DNA of 64,000 nucleotides from Dissulfurirhabdus thermomarina (GTDB taxonomy: Bacteria > Desulfobacterota > Dissulfuribacteria > Dissulfuribacterales > Dissulfurirhabdaceae), in NCBI RefSeq assembly GCF_012979235.1, contig NZ_JAATWC010000004.1:62001-126000 (forward strand), written 5' to 3'. Position numbers and translations under genes: made by a program. The notes beneath the pieces were generated by a model that ran no database searches, was not told where the DNA came from, and was given only the letters and a program-made list of their open reading frames with translations. Position 1 is the first letter of the stretch. Every line of letters starts with the position of its first letter. Below are positions 36,001-44,467 of the stretch, piece by piece.

Positions 36001-37174
36001 CGGCACCCTGGGCGTGATGGCGCTGGCCAACCTCGCCCTGGCCACCGGCAACATCGGGCGGCCCGGTGCCGGCATCTGCCCGCTCCGAGGTCAAAACAAC
36101 GTCCAGGGCTCGTGCGACATGGGGGCCCTGCCCTACGTCTATCCCGGCTACCAGGACGTGGCCGATCCGGCCGTTCGCCGACGTCTCGGCCGTGCCTGGG
36201 GGGTGGAGCTGCCCGCCACCGCCGGGATGACCGAACCCGAGATGTACGAGGCCGCCCGACGCGACCGCTTCAAGGCCCTCTATTGCATCGGCTACGACCC
36301 GTTACAGACCCAGGCGGATCTCCATGCCGTCCGAAAGGCCTTTGCCCGGATGGATCTGGTGGTGGTGCAGGACCTCTTCCTCACGAAGACCGCCGAGCTG
36401 GCCCACGTCGTGTTGCCCGCCGCCTGTTTCTATGAAAAGGACGGCACCTTCACCAATGCCGAGCGACGCATCCAGCGGATCCGGAAGGCGGTGGCACCCC
36501 CGGGGGCCGCGCTCCCCGACTGGCAGATCACCTGCCGACTGGCAGAGGCCATGGGCCATCCCATGCACTACGAGGGACCGGAAGAGATCTGGCGAGAGAT
36601 CGCCCGCATCACCCCCTCCATGGGCGGCGTCCGCTACCGGCGGCTGGAAGGCGCCGGCCTGATCTGGCCCTGTCCCAACACACGGCATCCCGGCACGCCC
36701 ATCCTCCATGCCGACACCTTCACCCGCGGCAGGGGCCGTTTCTCGGTGCTCACCGACGTCCCGCCCCTGGAGGCACCGGACGAGGCGTTCCCTTTCCGCT
36801 TGATCACCGGCCGCCGCCGGGCGCACTACAACAACGGGTCCATGACCCGGCGGTGCCGGGGCTTGTCGGCCCTGGTGCCCGAAGAGACCCTGGAGATCCA
36901 TCCCGATGACGCCAAACGCCTGGGGATCACCAACGGGATGGAAGTAGAGGTCCGATCCCGCCGGGGCGCCGTGCGGCTGCCCGCCGCGATCACCGATCGC
37001 AGCCGGCCCGGCACCGTCTTCTGCAGCTTTCATTTCGACCGCCCCGAGATCAACACCCTCACCAGCCCGGGACTGGACGAGATCTCCCACACACCTGAAT
37101 ACAAGGTCTGCGCCGTGGCAGTCGCCCCGGCGCGCCCCGATGCAGGACCCCAGGAGGACGCCCATGACCGATGA
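33035..37174 (+). CDS. Giant fusion: [2Fe-2S] ferredoxin, GltD/NfnB-like flavoprotein and molybdopterin formate dehydrogenase-like enzyme
   Basis: A 1379-residue protein. Residues ~1-90 are a [2Fe-2S] domain (C40, C52, C55, C68). Residues 100-545 match GltD/NfnB oxidoreductases: CTLACPAGINVQGYI, CRVCPRFCESRC, FAD motif VIGGGPAG (199-206), NAD(P) motif VLGGGRIAVE (~328-337), and YAGGDLTSGPRTVIQAVAAG. A cysteine-rich linker (RCLQCGC) is followed by ferredoxin motifs at 623-634 and 661-671. From ~690 comes the molybdopterin catalytic subunit, with C697/C700/C704/C732 for [4Fe-4S] and NNVDNCARVCHAPSV. There C825 takes the place of the selenocysteine of FdhF. Formate is the likely substrate and NAD(P) a likely partner. 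It overlaps mvhD by four bases and selD by eleven. Confidence 0.9.
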   Translation: MTARRRHHRCRIDGREIRVAPGTTIRAAAADIGIEIPGLCHLEGRPDADFPCLICMVEADGRLVRSCQTPVADGMEIRTASPAVECHRRQRLEFLSSFHYGDCKPPCTLACPAGINVQGYIRYIARGEYGAALDLIREKNPLPGIVCRVCPRFCESRCRRTLVDEPIAINHLKRFAVENGRETAPPIVPGPPTGFSVAVIGGGPAGLSCAWYLRRFGHDVTLFEATSRLGGMPAAAIPTFKLPAAEVTREVEQVIGLGVHVRLGKRWGRDFSLADLLDGGFHAVFLATGIPGQGPLEVPGAAHTRDALAFLKEVRAGRPPAIGDKVLVLGGGRIAVETARCARRAGAAQVTVVHPRARVELGAPQRDIAEAEREGVQFFLMAQPLRLTRDGARIRVELARTLLGPPDRRGTRQPVVQEGSSLWWEGETVFAAPGQASDGAFTSYGRIEARLALTPRQTLKVHPATLRTNIDRVYAGGDLTSGPRTVIQAVAAGRRAAEAIHEDLTGTPAARPLDGRINFSRGRRFEEVAMVNFAGRAIALQESPPVRPPERRIGDFDPVDLGYSEEMAVREAKRCLQCGCMGLAKCGLRPLLNTYGVQPKAAPRRPRADIDDRHPFIRIDPNRCIGCQRCQRSCEFEALTVKVREVEDGLPNPSLSISPSCVACGACVDACPTGALTKKDLPAPFLPGETATVRSVCTYCGTGCAVDLHVKNGILQEVTADRSQPPNHGDLCVKGRFGFDFHRHPDRLIQPLVRESVEAPWRPATWDEALAMAAAGLKKALAEYGPEGVGVLASSRCENEAAYVAQKFARVVLRTNNVDNCARVCHAPSVSGLRIALGSGAATNPLESIELAEVLLVCGSNTTEAHPVVGLKIRRAIRRGARLVVIDPRRTELADMADIWLSPLPGTNVLLLNALVHVILDEGLENKEFIAARTENIEPVRAHVRSFSPEATAAATGVDPARVRQAARLYGATRRGMILYGLGVTEHRNGTLGVMALANLALATGNIGRPGAGICPLRGQNNVQGSCDMGALPYVYPGYQDVADPAVRRRLGRAWGVELPATAGMTEPEMYEAARRDRFKALYCIGYDPLQTQADLHAVRKAFARMDLVVVQDLFLTKTAELAHVVLPAACFYEKDGTFTNAERRIQRIRKAVAPPGAALPDWQITCRLAEAMGHPMHYEGPEEIWREIARITPSMGGVRYRRLEGAGLIWPCPNTRHPGTPILHADTFTRGRGRFSVLTDVPPLEAPDEAFPFRLITGRRRAHYNNGSMTRRCRGLSALVPEETLEIHPDDAKRLGITNGMEVEVRSRRGAVRLPAAITDRSRPGTVFCSFHFDRPEINTLTSPGLDEISHTPEYKVCAVAVAPARPDAGPQEDAHDR

Positions 37175-38213
37175 CGGGACAATCCGACTGACCCAGACCG
37201 TCAAGGCCGCCGGATGCGCCGCCAAGCTGCCGCCAGGCGATCTGGACCGGGCCCTGTGCGGCCTCGACCTCCCGGTGGACGACAACCTGATCGTCGGCCT
37301 GGAACGGGCCGACGACGCCGGGGTGTACCGGATCTCGGACGACCTCGCCCTCGTCCAGACCCTGGACTTCTTCCCGCCCATGGTCGACGACCCGTACACC
37401 TTCGGCCGGATCGCCGCGGCCAACGCCCTCTCCGACATCTACGCCATGGGCGGCACCCCACGAACGGCCATGAACATCGTGGCCTTTCCGGCCCGGAGGC
37501 TCGACCTCTCGATCCTCCGCCGCGTCATCGAGGGCGGTCTCCACACCCTGCGCCAGGCCGGAGTGGTCCTGGTGGGCGGACACAGCGTGGACGACCCGGA
37601 GCTCAAGTACGGCCTGGCGGTGACCGGCTTCATCCATCCGGGCCGGGTGCTCACCAAGCGGCGGCTGCGGGCCGGTGACCGGTTGATCCTCACCAAACCG
37701 CTGGGAACGGGGATCGTCTGCACCGCCCTCAAGGCGGGCCTGGCCGATGAGGCGACCGCGGAGCGGGTCATCGCCTCCATGTCCGCCCTGAACCGGACGG
37801 CGGCCGACCTCCTGCGCGATTTCCCGGTCAGCGCCTGTACCGATGTCACCGGCTTCGGCTTCCTGGGACACCTGGCCGAGATGGTGGTGGACTCCGGCAC
37901 GGGCGTGCAGGTGCGGTGGGCGGCGGTTCCCGTCTTCCCCGAGGCCCTGGAGTGGGCCGACATGGGCCTCCTGCCGGCCGGGACCTATCACAACCGAGAA
38001 TTCCGGGGGCCCTTCGTCACCTTCGCACCGGATGTCCCGAGAAACCGACGCGACGTCCTCTTCGACCCCCAGACCTCCGGCGGCCTCCTCGTGGCGGTGC
38101 CGGCGGCGGAAGCGGAGGCGCTGCAGGCGGCCCTCGTGGCCCGCGGTGTCACCGAAGCGGCCATCGTGGGAGAGGTCATCGCGGAACCCCGAGACCGGAT
38201 CCTGGTGGGATGA
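37164..38213 (+). CDS. selD: Selenide, water dikinase
   Basis: Makes selenophosphate from selenide and ATP, the donor for selenocysteine and selenouridine. The 349-residue protein starts MTDDGTIRLTQTVKAAGCAAKL, with the catalytic-loop cysteine C18 and lysine K21. It also has DDAGVYRISDDLALVQTLDFFPPMVDDPYTFGRIAAANALSDIYAMG and VTGFGFLGHL. The position often held by selenocysteine in bacterial SelD is cysteine. AGGAGG lies seven bases before the ATG at 37164, and the gene overlaps the fused dehydrogenase by eleven bases. No selA, selB or selC is in the window. Confidence 0.94.
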   Translation: MTDDGTIRLTQTVKAAGCAAKLPPGDLDRALCGLDLPVDDNLIVGLERADDAGVYRISDDLALVQTLDFFPPMVDDPYTFGRIAAANALSDIYAMGGTPRTAMNIVAFPARRLDLSILRRVIEGGLHTLRQAGVVLVGGHSVDDPELKYGLAVTGFIHPGRVLTKRRLRAGDRLILTKPLGTGIVCTALKAGLADEATAERVIASMSALNRTAADLLRDFPVSACTDVTGFGFLGHLAEMVVDSGTGVQVRWAAVPVFPEALEWADMGLLPAGTYHNREFRGPFVTFAPDVPRNRRDVLFDPQTSGGLLVAVPAAEAEALQAALVARGVTEAAIVGEVIAEPRDRILVG

Positions 38214-38238
38214 CACCCTCGATCAAGGAGGTGCCGGC

Positions 38239-38844
38239 ATGGCACGCGAACTGGACTGCCGGGGGCTGACCTGCCCGGGGCCGGTGATGCAAGTCCGGGA
38301 GATCCTGGAGAAGGAGCACCCGGCGACCATCGTCGTATCCGTCGACAACGAGGCGGCCGGGGAGAACGTGAGCCGGTTCCTGGAACACCACCGCTATCAG
38401 GTCACGGTGGAGCAGGCGGACGACGCCATCCACGTGATCGGCCGTTACGGCGAGGACGGCCAGTGCGAACTCATGCCACCCTCGCAGCCCAAGGCCCTCT
38501 CGGGTGACCGAAAGATCCTGGTCATGGTGACGACGAACCGCATCGGCCACGGCGACGACGAGTTGGGGGAAGCCCTCCTTCGCAACTTCCTCGAGACCCT
38601 GCCGGAGATGGGACCCGATCTGTGGCGCCTGATCCTCGTCAACGGCGGCGTCAAGCTGGCCGTCCGGGGCTCCGCGGCCATCACCGCCCTCCGACGACTG
38701 GCCGATGCCGGCGTCAGTATCCTGGTCTGCGGTACCTGCCTCAATCACTTCCATCTCCTGGACCAAAAGGAGGTGGGAGAGACGACCAACATGCTGGACA
38801 TCGTCACGTCCCTCCAGCTGGCCGACAGCGTCCTCAATGTCTGA
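38239..38844 (+). CDS. yedF: Selenium-metabolism protein YedF (TusA-like plus DsrE-like domain)
   Basis: A 201-residue protein. Residues 1-75 are a TusA/SirA-like domain with the active motif DCRGLTCPGPVMQ (C12 in CPGP). Residues ~95-201 are a DsrE-like domain (KILVMVTTNRIGHGDDELGEALLRNFL, LILVNGGVKLAV, VSILVCGTCLNHF). This arrangement is the YedF protein that accompanies selD in selenium-using bacteria; its exact reaction is unresolved. AAGGAG lies eight bases before the ATG, 25 bases after selD. It is the last gene of the operon. Confidence 0.92.
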   Translation: MARELDCRGLTCPGPVMQVREILEKEHPATIVVSVDNEAAGENVSRFLEHHRYQVTVEQADDAIHVIGRYGEDGQCELMPPSQPKALSGDRKILVMVTTNRIGHGDDELGEALLRNFLETLPEMGPDLWRLILVNGGVKLAVRGSAAITALRRLADAGVSILVCGTCLNHFHLLDQKEVGETTNMLDIVTSLQLADSVLNV

Positions 38845-39273
38845 ATCCTGGATCCGGGATGGCATCGCAAAGATGCGCGGATCTCGGATGCTCTCGGTCA
38901 TTGCGGCGAAGCTCAAGGACGCCTCATCTCTCGCATCCTCGCGCCTTGCACCTGGCGATTTTTGCTGAGCCCGCCACTCCGAGGCCTTTTTACGACGCCA
39001 TCATCCGTGGGCATCCGAAAACGGCCAGATGCAAGGCAGCTCGCGCATCTTTCATGTGCGACACCATCAAAGGCCGGAACCCCTCTTCCCTTGAACCCCC
39101 CCGCCCTTTCTGGTATCTCTAGCACCCGGTGCCGGCGCTCCGGAGCGGCACCCGGGGGCCGGTCCCGGCGCCCCCAACGGATCCCGAGCGACGACCATGG
39201 CTCCCACCACCCACCCGCCCACATCCGCCGGGAAGCCGCGCCCCGGGCGGCACACCCGCCCCCCGGTCGAGGC
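38845..39273. repeat. Intergenic region with a dispersed repeat copy
   Basis: The spacer begins right after yedF. Around 38884-38992 it carries TCGGATGCTCTCGGTCATTG, CTCGCGCCTTGCACCTGG, GGCGATTTTTG and GAGGCCTTTTTACGACGCC, shared in varying degree with copies near 6.6, 18.2 and 26.3 kb. The segment 38995-39085 (ACGCCATCATCC ... ACACCATCAAAGG) resembles the ends of other copies. The remainder to 39273 is the upstream region of lolD; no gene is supported. Confidence 0.6.
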
Positions 39274-40041
39274 GTGAGCACCGCCCCCTCCCCCACCCCC
39301 GGAGGGCCCGCGGGCGCGGCGGCCGCCCTCGCGGTGAGCGGCCTGGCCAAGTCCTTCGTGGCCGACGGCCACGAGCTGGAGGTGCTCCGCGGCCTCTCCT
39401 TCACGATCCATCCCGGCGAGGCCGTGGGCGTGGTGGGCGCCTCCGGCGTGGGCAAGACCACCCTCCTCCACATCCTCGGCACCCTGGAGCAACCCACCGC
39501 CGGCGAGGTCCGGCACTTCGGCGAGGACGTCTTCGCCTGGGACGACACCCGCCTCTCCCGGTTCCGCAACCGCCGGATCGGCTTCGTCTTCCAGTTCCAC
39601 CACCTGCTGCCGGAGTTCACGGCCGTGGAAAACGTCATGATGCCCGGGCTCATCGCGGGTCTGCCCCGCGCCGAGATCCGGCGCCGGGCCGAGGCGGTCC
39701 TCGCCGCCATGGGCCTCGCCGGCCGCATGGACCACCGGGTGGGCCGCCTCTCCGGCGGCGAGCAGCAGCGGGTGGCCCTGGCCCGGGCCGTGGTCCTCGA
39801 GCCGCCGCTGCTGCTCGCCGACGAGCCCACGGGCAACCTCGACGAGCGCACGGGGCGCCAGGTGGAAGACCTCCTCTTCGCCTTGAACCGCGACCGCGGC
39901 GTCACCCTGGTGGTGGTGACCCACAACCTCTCCTTCGCCCGGCGCATGGACCGGTGCCTCGGCCTCACGGAAGGCCGCGCCGTGGAACTGGCGCCGGGGG
40001 AGCTCGCCGCCTTCGGCGTGGGCCGGGCGGAAGGCGCCTGA
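39274..40041 (+). CDS. lolD: Lipoprotein-releasing system ATP-binding protein
   Basis: ABC ATPase of the LolCDE complex, which lifts lipoproteins from the inner membrane to LolA. The 255 residues show Walker A (GASGVGKTT), Q-loop (FVFQFHHLLPEFTAVENVMMP), the LolD/MacB-type signature LSGGEQQRVALARA, Walker B (LLLADEPTGNLD) and the switch histidine (VVVTHN). The GTG at 39274 is used; a long frame upstream runs into repeat DNA and is not coding. lolC/lolE are not adjacent; upstream is the selenium operon and a repeat. Its first 116 coding bases are duplicated at 5602-5717. The bamA start is five bases downstream. Confidence 0.93.
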   Translation: MSTAPSPTPGGPAGAAAALAVSGLAKSFVADGHELEVLRGLSFTIHPGEAVGVVGASGVGKTTLLHILGTLEQPTAGEVRHFGEDVFAWDDTRLSRFRNRRIGFVFQFHHLLPEFTAVENVMMPGLIAGLPRAEIRRRAEAVLAAMGLAGRMDHRVGRLSGGEQQRVALARAVVLEPPLLLADEPTGNLDERTGRQVEDLLFALNRDRGVTLVVVTHNLSFARRMDRCLGLTEGRAVELAPGELAAFGVGRAEGA

Positions 40042-40046
40042 GCCGC

Positions 40047-42692
40047 ATGGCCGCCCGAGTCGCCAGGCACCTCGGCCTCCTCCTCTGGGCGCTGGCCGCC
40101 GCCCTCTCCCCGGCGGCCGCCGGGGCGGCCCCGCCGGCCGTGGTGGCCCTCGCCCCCTTGGACTGGCACGGGCCGTCGGCACAGGCCGGCGAGGCGCCTC
40201 GGCTCGCCGCCGCCCTCTCCCGCCGCCTCGCCGAGGCCGGGATCCCCGTGAAATCCCTCCCCGGGGAGGCCGATCCGGCGGCCGCCCGCCGCCTCGGCGC
40301 AACACACCTCCTCTCCGGCAGCCTGAACGCCCTGGGGCCGGCGCGCTTCGCCGAGATGCACCTTGCGGCCCTCGACTCCGGGGCGGTCTTTCCCCTCTCC
40401 GCCGAGGCCGAGGCGGGCGCCGGATCGGCGGACCGCCTCGCCGCGGCCCTGGCCGGCGCCGTCCGGGAGGCCGTGGCCGCGCCGGACCGCGTCCTGAAGG
40501 TCCGCGTCACCGGCAACCGCCGCATCGACGCCGAGGTCGTGCTCGGCGCCGTAAAGACCCGACCCGGGGCCCCCTTCTCGCCCAAGGCCCTCTCCGCCGA
40601 CCTCAAGGCCGTCTTCGCCCTGGGCTACTTCGACGACGTCCGGGTGGAAGACGAGCCGGGGCCGAAGGGCCACCTGGTCACCTTCGTGGTGAAGGAGAAG
40701 CCCGCCATCCGCAGCATCCTCTTCACCGGCAACAAGGCCCTCAAGGACAAGGACCTCAAGGCCGTGCTGGATCTCAAGCCCTTCACCGTGGTGCAGGAGA
40801 AGGCCCTGCGGGAGAACGCCGACAAGATCGAGGCCCTCTACCTCACCAAGGGCTACGTGCGCACCGCGGTGAAGCCGGTGGTGGTGAAGGTCTCGGACCG
40901 GTCGGCGGACGTCCGCTTCGAGATCGAGGAGGGCGAGCGGATCCTGGTCAAGCGGATCGAGATCGACGGCAACGAGGCCTTCCCGGACGACACCTTGAAG
41001 GACCTCATGGAGACCAAGGAGAAGGGCCCTCGATGGCTGCCCACGTGGCGGAACATCAAGGCCCTCTTCGGCGAGGAGGAGGCCGTGCTGCGCTGGGACA
41101 CCCTCGAACGCGACGCCGGCCGGATCAACGCCTACTACCGGAACCACGGCTTCATCGACGCCCGGGTCGGAAAGCCCCGGGTCCGCCAGGAGGGCAAGTG
41201 GCTCTACGTCACCATCCCCGTGGAGGAAGGCCGGCGCTACCGGGTGGGCGAGGTCCGGATCGAGGAGTCCCACTTCCACGACACCTCCAAGATCCTGGAC
41301 CGGCTCGAGACCCAACGGCAGGAGTACTTCAGCCAGGAGGTCCTCCGCAAGGACATCCTCACCCTCACCGACATCTACGCCGACGAGGGATTCGCCTCGG
41401 CCGAGGTGGACCCCCGCTTCCAAAAGGACCCCGCCAAGGGCACCGTGGACATCACCTTCCACGTGGAGACGGGGCCCAAGGTCCACTTCGGGCGCATCGA
41501 GATCACGGGCAACACCCGGACCCGCGACAAGGTCATCCGCCGGGAACTGCGGGTGACGGAACTCGAGCCCTTCACCGCCACCGGCCTCCGCAAGAGCACC
41601 GATCGCCTCCGGCGCCTGGGCTACTTCGACGACGTGGACCTCACCCCCTCCCAGGGTGCCCGGGAGGACGTCCTCGACCTCGCCGTGAAGGTCAAGGAGC
41701 GGCTCACCGGCACCTTCAGCGTGGGGGCGGGCTACAGCTCGGTGGACCGGCTGGTCTTCATGGCGGACATCACCCAGCGCAACCTCTTCGGGCGCGGCCA
41801 GAGCCTGTCGTTCAAGGGGCAGCTCGGCTCGGTCTCGAACCGCTACACCCTGAGCTTCACCGAGCCCTATTTCCTGGACACCCGGCTCTCCGCCGGCATC
41901 GACCTCTACAACTGGGAGAGCGACTACGACGACTACACCCGGAAGAGCACCGGCGGGGCGCTCCGGTTCGGTTACCCCCTCACCGACAACCTCGGCTTCT
42001 TCTGGGGCGGGCGCATCGACAACACCACCCTGAGCGACGTCTACGACACCTCGTCGGTGGTGATCCGCGACTCCCTCGACATCCACACCACCCGGGCGGT
42101 GAACCTGGGCCTCTCCTACGACACCCGAAACGACTACTACAACCCCACCCGGGGCTGGACCAACAGCGTCTCGGTGGAATACGCCGGGGACGTGCTCGGG
42201 GGAGACGCCGCCTACTTCAAGACCCAGGCCGTTCTGGGCTTCTACCACCCCATCTGGAAAAACCTCGTGGGCCACGTGAAGACCGGGGCCGGCTACGTCA
42301 CCTTCGGCCGTACCGGGCGCCTGCCCGTCTACGAGCGCTTCTTCCTGGGGGGAATCGACAGCGTCCGGGGCTACAAGTACGGGCGAATCAGCCCCACCGA
42401 CCCCACCACCGGGGAGTACATCGGCGGCAACCGGATGTTCTACGCCCAGTTGGAGGCCATCTTCCCCCTGGTGAAGGACATGGGCCTCAACGGCGTGGTC
42501 TTCTTCGACACGGGCGCCGTCTGGCAACACGGGGAGAAGAACGATCTGCGCGACCTTCGGAAATCCGTCGGCTTCGGCATCCGCTGGCTCTCGCCCATGG
42601 GCCCCATCCGCCTGGAGTGGGGCTTCAACATCGACAAGAAGCCCGGCGACGATCCCAACAACTGGGAGTTCCGCATGGGCGGGGCCTTCTAG
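40047..42692 (+). CDS. bamA: Outer-membrane protein assembly factor BamA with extra N-terminal domain
   Basis: An 881-residue Omp85 protein inserting beta-barrels into the outer membrane. There is a signal peptide (ending AAAGAAPP), then ~120 residues resembling a TolB-N/CsgG-like alpha/beta domain (VVALAPLDWHGPS ... GATHLLSGSLNALG). POTRA repeats follow (KVRVTGNRRIDAEVV, IRSILFTGNKALKDKDL, VKRIEIDGNEAFPDDTL, VGEVRIEESHFHDTS, FGRIEITGNTRTRDKVI). The C-terminal barrel carries the VRGYKYGRISP lid motif (Omp85 VRGY/F) and a terminal phenylalanine. An internal 461-bp piece is duplicated at 28283. No skp gene lies between bamA and lpxD. Confidence 0.96.
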   Translation: MAARVARHLGLLLWALAAALSPAAAGAAPPAVVALAPLDWHGPSAQAGEAPRLAAALSRRLAEAGIPVKSLPGEADPAAARRLGATHLLSGSLNALGPARFAEMHLAALDSGAVFPLSAEAEAGAGSADRLAAALAGAVREAVAAPDRVLKVRVTGNRRIDAEVVLGAVKTRPGAPFSPKALSADLKAVFALGYFDDVRVEDEPGPKGHLVTFVVKEKPAIRSILFTGNKALKDKDLKAVLDLKPFTVVQEKALRENADKIEALYLTKGYVRTAVKPVVVKVSDRSADVRFEIEEGERILVKRIEIDGNEAFPDDTLKDLMETKEKGPRWLPTWRNIKALFGEEEAVLRWDTLERDAGRINAYYRNHGFIDARVGKPRVRQEGKWLYVTIPVEEGRRYRVGEVRIEESHFHDTSKILDRLETQRQEYFSQEVLRKDILTLTDIYADEGFASAEVDPRFQKDPAKGTVDITFHVETGPKVHFGRIEITGNTRTRDKVIRRELRVTELEPFTATGLRKSTDRLRRLGYFDDVDLTPSQGAREDVLDLAVKVKERLTGTFSVGAGYSSVDRLVFMADITQRNLFGRGQSLSFKGQLGSVSNRYTLSFTEPYFLDTRLSAGIDLYNWESDYDDYTRKSTGGALRFGYPLTDNLGFFWGGRIDNTTLSDVYDTSSVVIRDSLDIHTTRAVNLGLSYDTRNDYYNPTRGWTNSVSVEYAGDVLGGDAAYFKTQAVLGFYHPIWKNLVGHVKTGAGYVTFGRTGRLPVYERFFLGGIDSVRGYKYGRISPTDPTTGEYIGGNRMFYAQLEAIFPLVKDMGLNGVVFFDTGAVWQHGEKNDLRDLRKSVGFGIRWLSPMGPIRLEWGFNIDKKPGDDPNNWEFRMGGAF

Positions 42693-42814
42693 GGCGACGC
42701 GCCCCGGGCGGTTGCCGGCCGGGCCCGGATCTGGGATAATCCCCCGCGGAACCGCCCGGCGGCGCCCGAGGGTCCCCGGCGCGCCCGCGGCCAGTTCATC
42801 CCCCGGAGACGGCC

Positions 42815-43861
42815 ATGCACGAAACCCCGAAGACGATGCGGCTCGGCGACATCGCCGCCCTGGTGGGCGGAGAACTCCACGGCCCGGAGGGGCTCGAGGT
42901 CTCCGGCCTCCAGGCCCTCGACCGGGCGGGCCCGGACGAGCTGAGCTTCGTCGTGAGCGGCCGCTACCGAGAGGCCGCGGCGGCGAGCCGGGCGGCGGCC
43001 CTGGTCCTTCCGGCGGACTGGGCCGAGCCGCCGGACCGCCCGGCCGTCTTCGTGCGCGACCCGTACCTCGCCTACGCGAAGATCGCCCAGGCCTTCTTCG
43101 AGGCGCCCCGAGCCCACACCGGGGTCCACCCCGGGGCCCGCGTGGCCGAAGGGGCCCGGGTGGAAGAGCCCGTCACCGTACACGCCGGAGCCCACGTGGC
43201 CGACGGGGCGGTGATCCGCCGGGGCGCCGTGCTCCACCCCGGGGTGGTGGTGGGGGAAGGGGCCGAGATCGGCGAAGAGACCGAGCTCTTTCCCAACGTG
43301 GTGATCTACCCCGGCTGCCGGGTGGGCGCCCGGGTCCGCATCCACGCCGGGGCGGTGATCGGCGCCGACGGCTTCGGCTACGCCCAGGAGGAGGGCCGCC
43401 ACGTCAAGATCCCCCAGGTGGGGATCGTGGTCATCGAGGACGACGTGGAGATCGGGGCCAACACCACCATCGACCGGGCGGCCTTCGGTGAAACGGTCAT
43501 CGGCCGGGGCACCAAGATCGACAACCTGGTGCAGGTCGGCCACAACGTGCGCATCGGGCCCGACTGCATTATCGTGGCCCAGGTGGGCATCTCGGGCAGC
43601 TGCCGCCTCGGCCGGGGCGTGATGCTCGGAGGCCAGGCCGGGCTCTCCGGGCACATCACCCTGGGCGACGGGGTCCGGGTGGTGGCCCAGTCGGGGCTCC
43701 TCCAGCCCGTCCCGGCGGGAGAGACGGTGGCCGGGACACCGGCCGTCCGCCACCGGCTCTGGCTCCGGATCAGCCAGGCCCTGCGGCGGCTCCCCGACCT
43801 GGCGCGGGAGGTGCGGGACCTGGCCCGCCGCCTGGAGGCCCTGGAGCAGCGAAGGGACTGA
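42815..43861 (+). CDS. lpxD: UDP-3-O-(3-hydroxyacyl)glucosamine N-acyltransferase
   Basis: Third step of lipid A synthesis. The 348-residue protein has an N-terminal uridine-binding domain ([18 protein letters not shown]) and a left-handed beta-helix of hexapeptide repeats, with [22 protein letters not shown] and the catalytic-histidine region [13 protein letters not shown]. It ends in a short helical tail. It follows bamA and precedes fabZ and lpxA, the common lipid A order. All are on the same strand. Confidence 0.95.
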   Translation: MHETPKTMRLGDIAALVGGELHGPEGLEVSGLQALDRAGPDELSFVVSGRYREAAAASRAAALVLPADWAEPPDRPAVFVRDPYLAYAKIAQAFFEAPRAHTGVHPGARVAEGARVEEPVTVHAGAHVADGAVIRRGAVLHPGVVVGEGAEIGEETELFPNVVIYPGCRVGARVRIHAGAVIGADGFGYAQEEGRHVKIPQVGIVVIEDDVEIGANTTIDRAAFGETVIGRGTKIDNLVQVGHNVRIGPDCIIVAQVGISGSCRLGRGVMLGGQAGLSGHITLGDGVRVVAQSGLLQPVPAGETVAGTPAVRHRLWLRISQALRRLPDLAREVRDLARRLEALEQRRD

Positions 43862-43956
43862 ACCCGGGGGCCGAGCCGCGACCGGCATCCTTCGAGGCGC
43901 CACGAAACGCCCGGGATCTCAACTCGATCATGGAATATCCAGCACCGGAGGTCGCC

Positions 43957-44427
43957 ATGTGGAAACGAACGAAGGGCCCGGAGGAACCGGCCATCACCCT
44001 CGAGCCCCACGAGGTCCTCGAGATCCTGCCCCACCGGTACCCGTTCCTGCTCGTCGACCGCGTGACCGAGGTCATCCCGGGGGAATCCATCCGGGCCGTC
44101 AAGAACGTCACCGCCAACGAGCCCTTCTTCCAGGGACACTTCCCCGGCAACCCCATCATGCCCGGGGTCCTGATCCTGGAGGCCCTCGCCCAGGCCGGCA
44201 TCATCTTCGCCAAGAAGAGCGACCCCGAGGGGCTCCGCGACAAGCTCTTCGTCTTCGCCGGGATGGACGAGGTGCGGTTCCGGAAGCCGGTCTTTCCCGG
44301 CGACCAGCTCGTCCTCGAGGCGACGCTCCTCAAGCGCAAGAAGCTCCTCTGGAAGATGGCAGCCAAGGCCTCGGTGGACGGCAAGGTCGCCGCCGAGGCC
44401 GTCCTCATGGCCGCCGTCCAGGCCTAG
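43957..44427 (+). CDS. fabZ: 3-hydroxyacyl-[acyl-carrier-protein] dehydratase
   Basis: Hot-dog-fold dehydratase of fatty acid synthesis that also balances hydroxyacyl-ACP supply for LpxA/LpxD. From ATG 43957 it has 156 residues, chosen because CGGAGG lies five bases upstream; an ATG at 43930 would add nine residues. The family core [14 protein letters not shown], the catalytic histidine in [12 protein letters not shown] and the glutamate in [10 protein letters not shown] are present. Confidence 0.95.
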   Translation: MWKRTKGPEEPAITLEPHEVLEILPHRYPFLLVDRVTEVIPGESIRAVKNVTANEPFFQGHFPGNPIMPGVLILEALAQAGIIFAKKSDPEGLRDKLFVFAGMDEVRFRKPVFPGDQLVLEATLLKRKKLLWKMAAKASVDGKVAAEAVLMAAVQA

Positions 44428-44467
44428 GCCACCGCGCCGCATTCCGCCAGGAGAGGAAGCCCTCCCC

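Noticed and set aside
33035-38213. Selenocysteine codons in the dehydrogenase or selD
   Set aside because: Frames are free of internal TGA; the relevant positions are encoded by cysteine codons.
38962-39273. Upstream extension of lolD from ATG 38962
   Set aside because: The added ~100 residues come from repeat-like spacer DNA and have no ABC-ATPase similarity; GTG 39274 fits the protein family.
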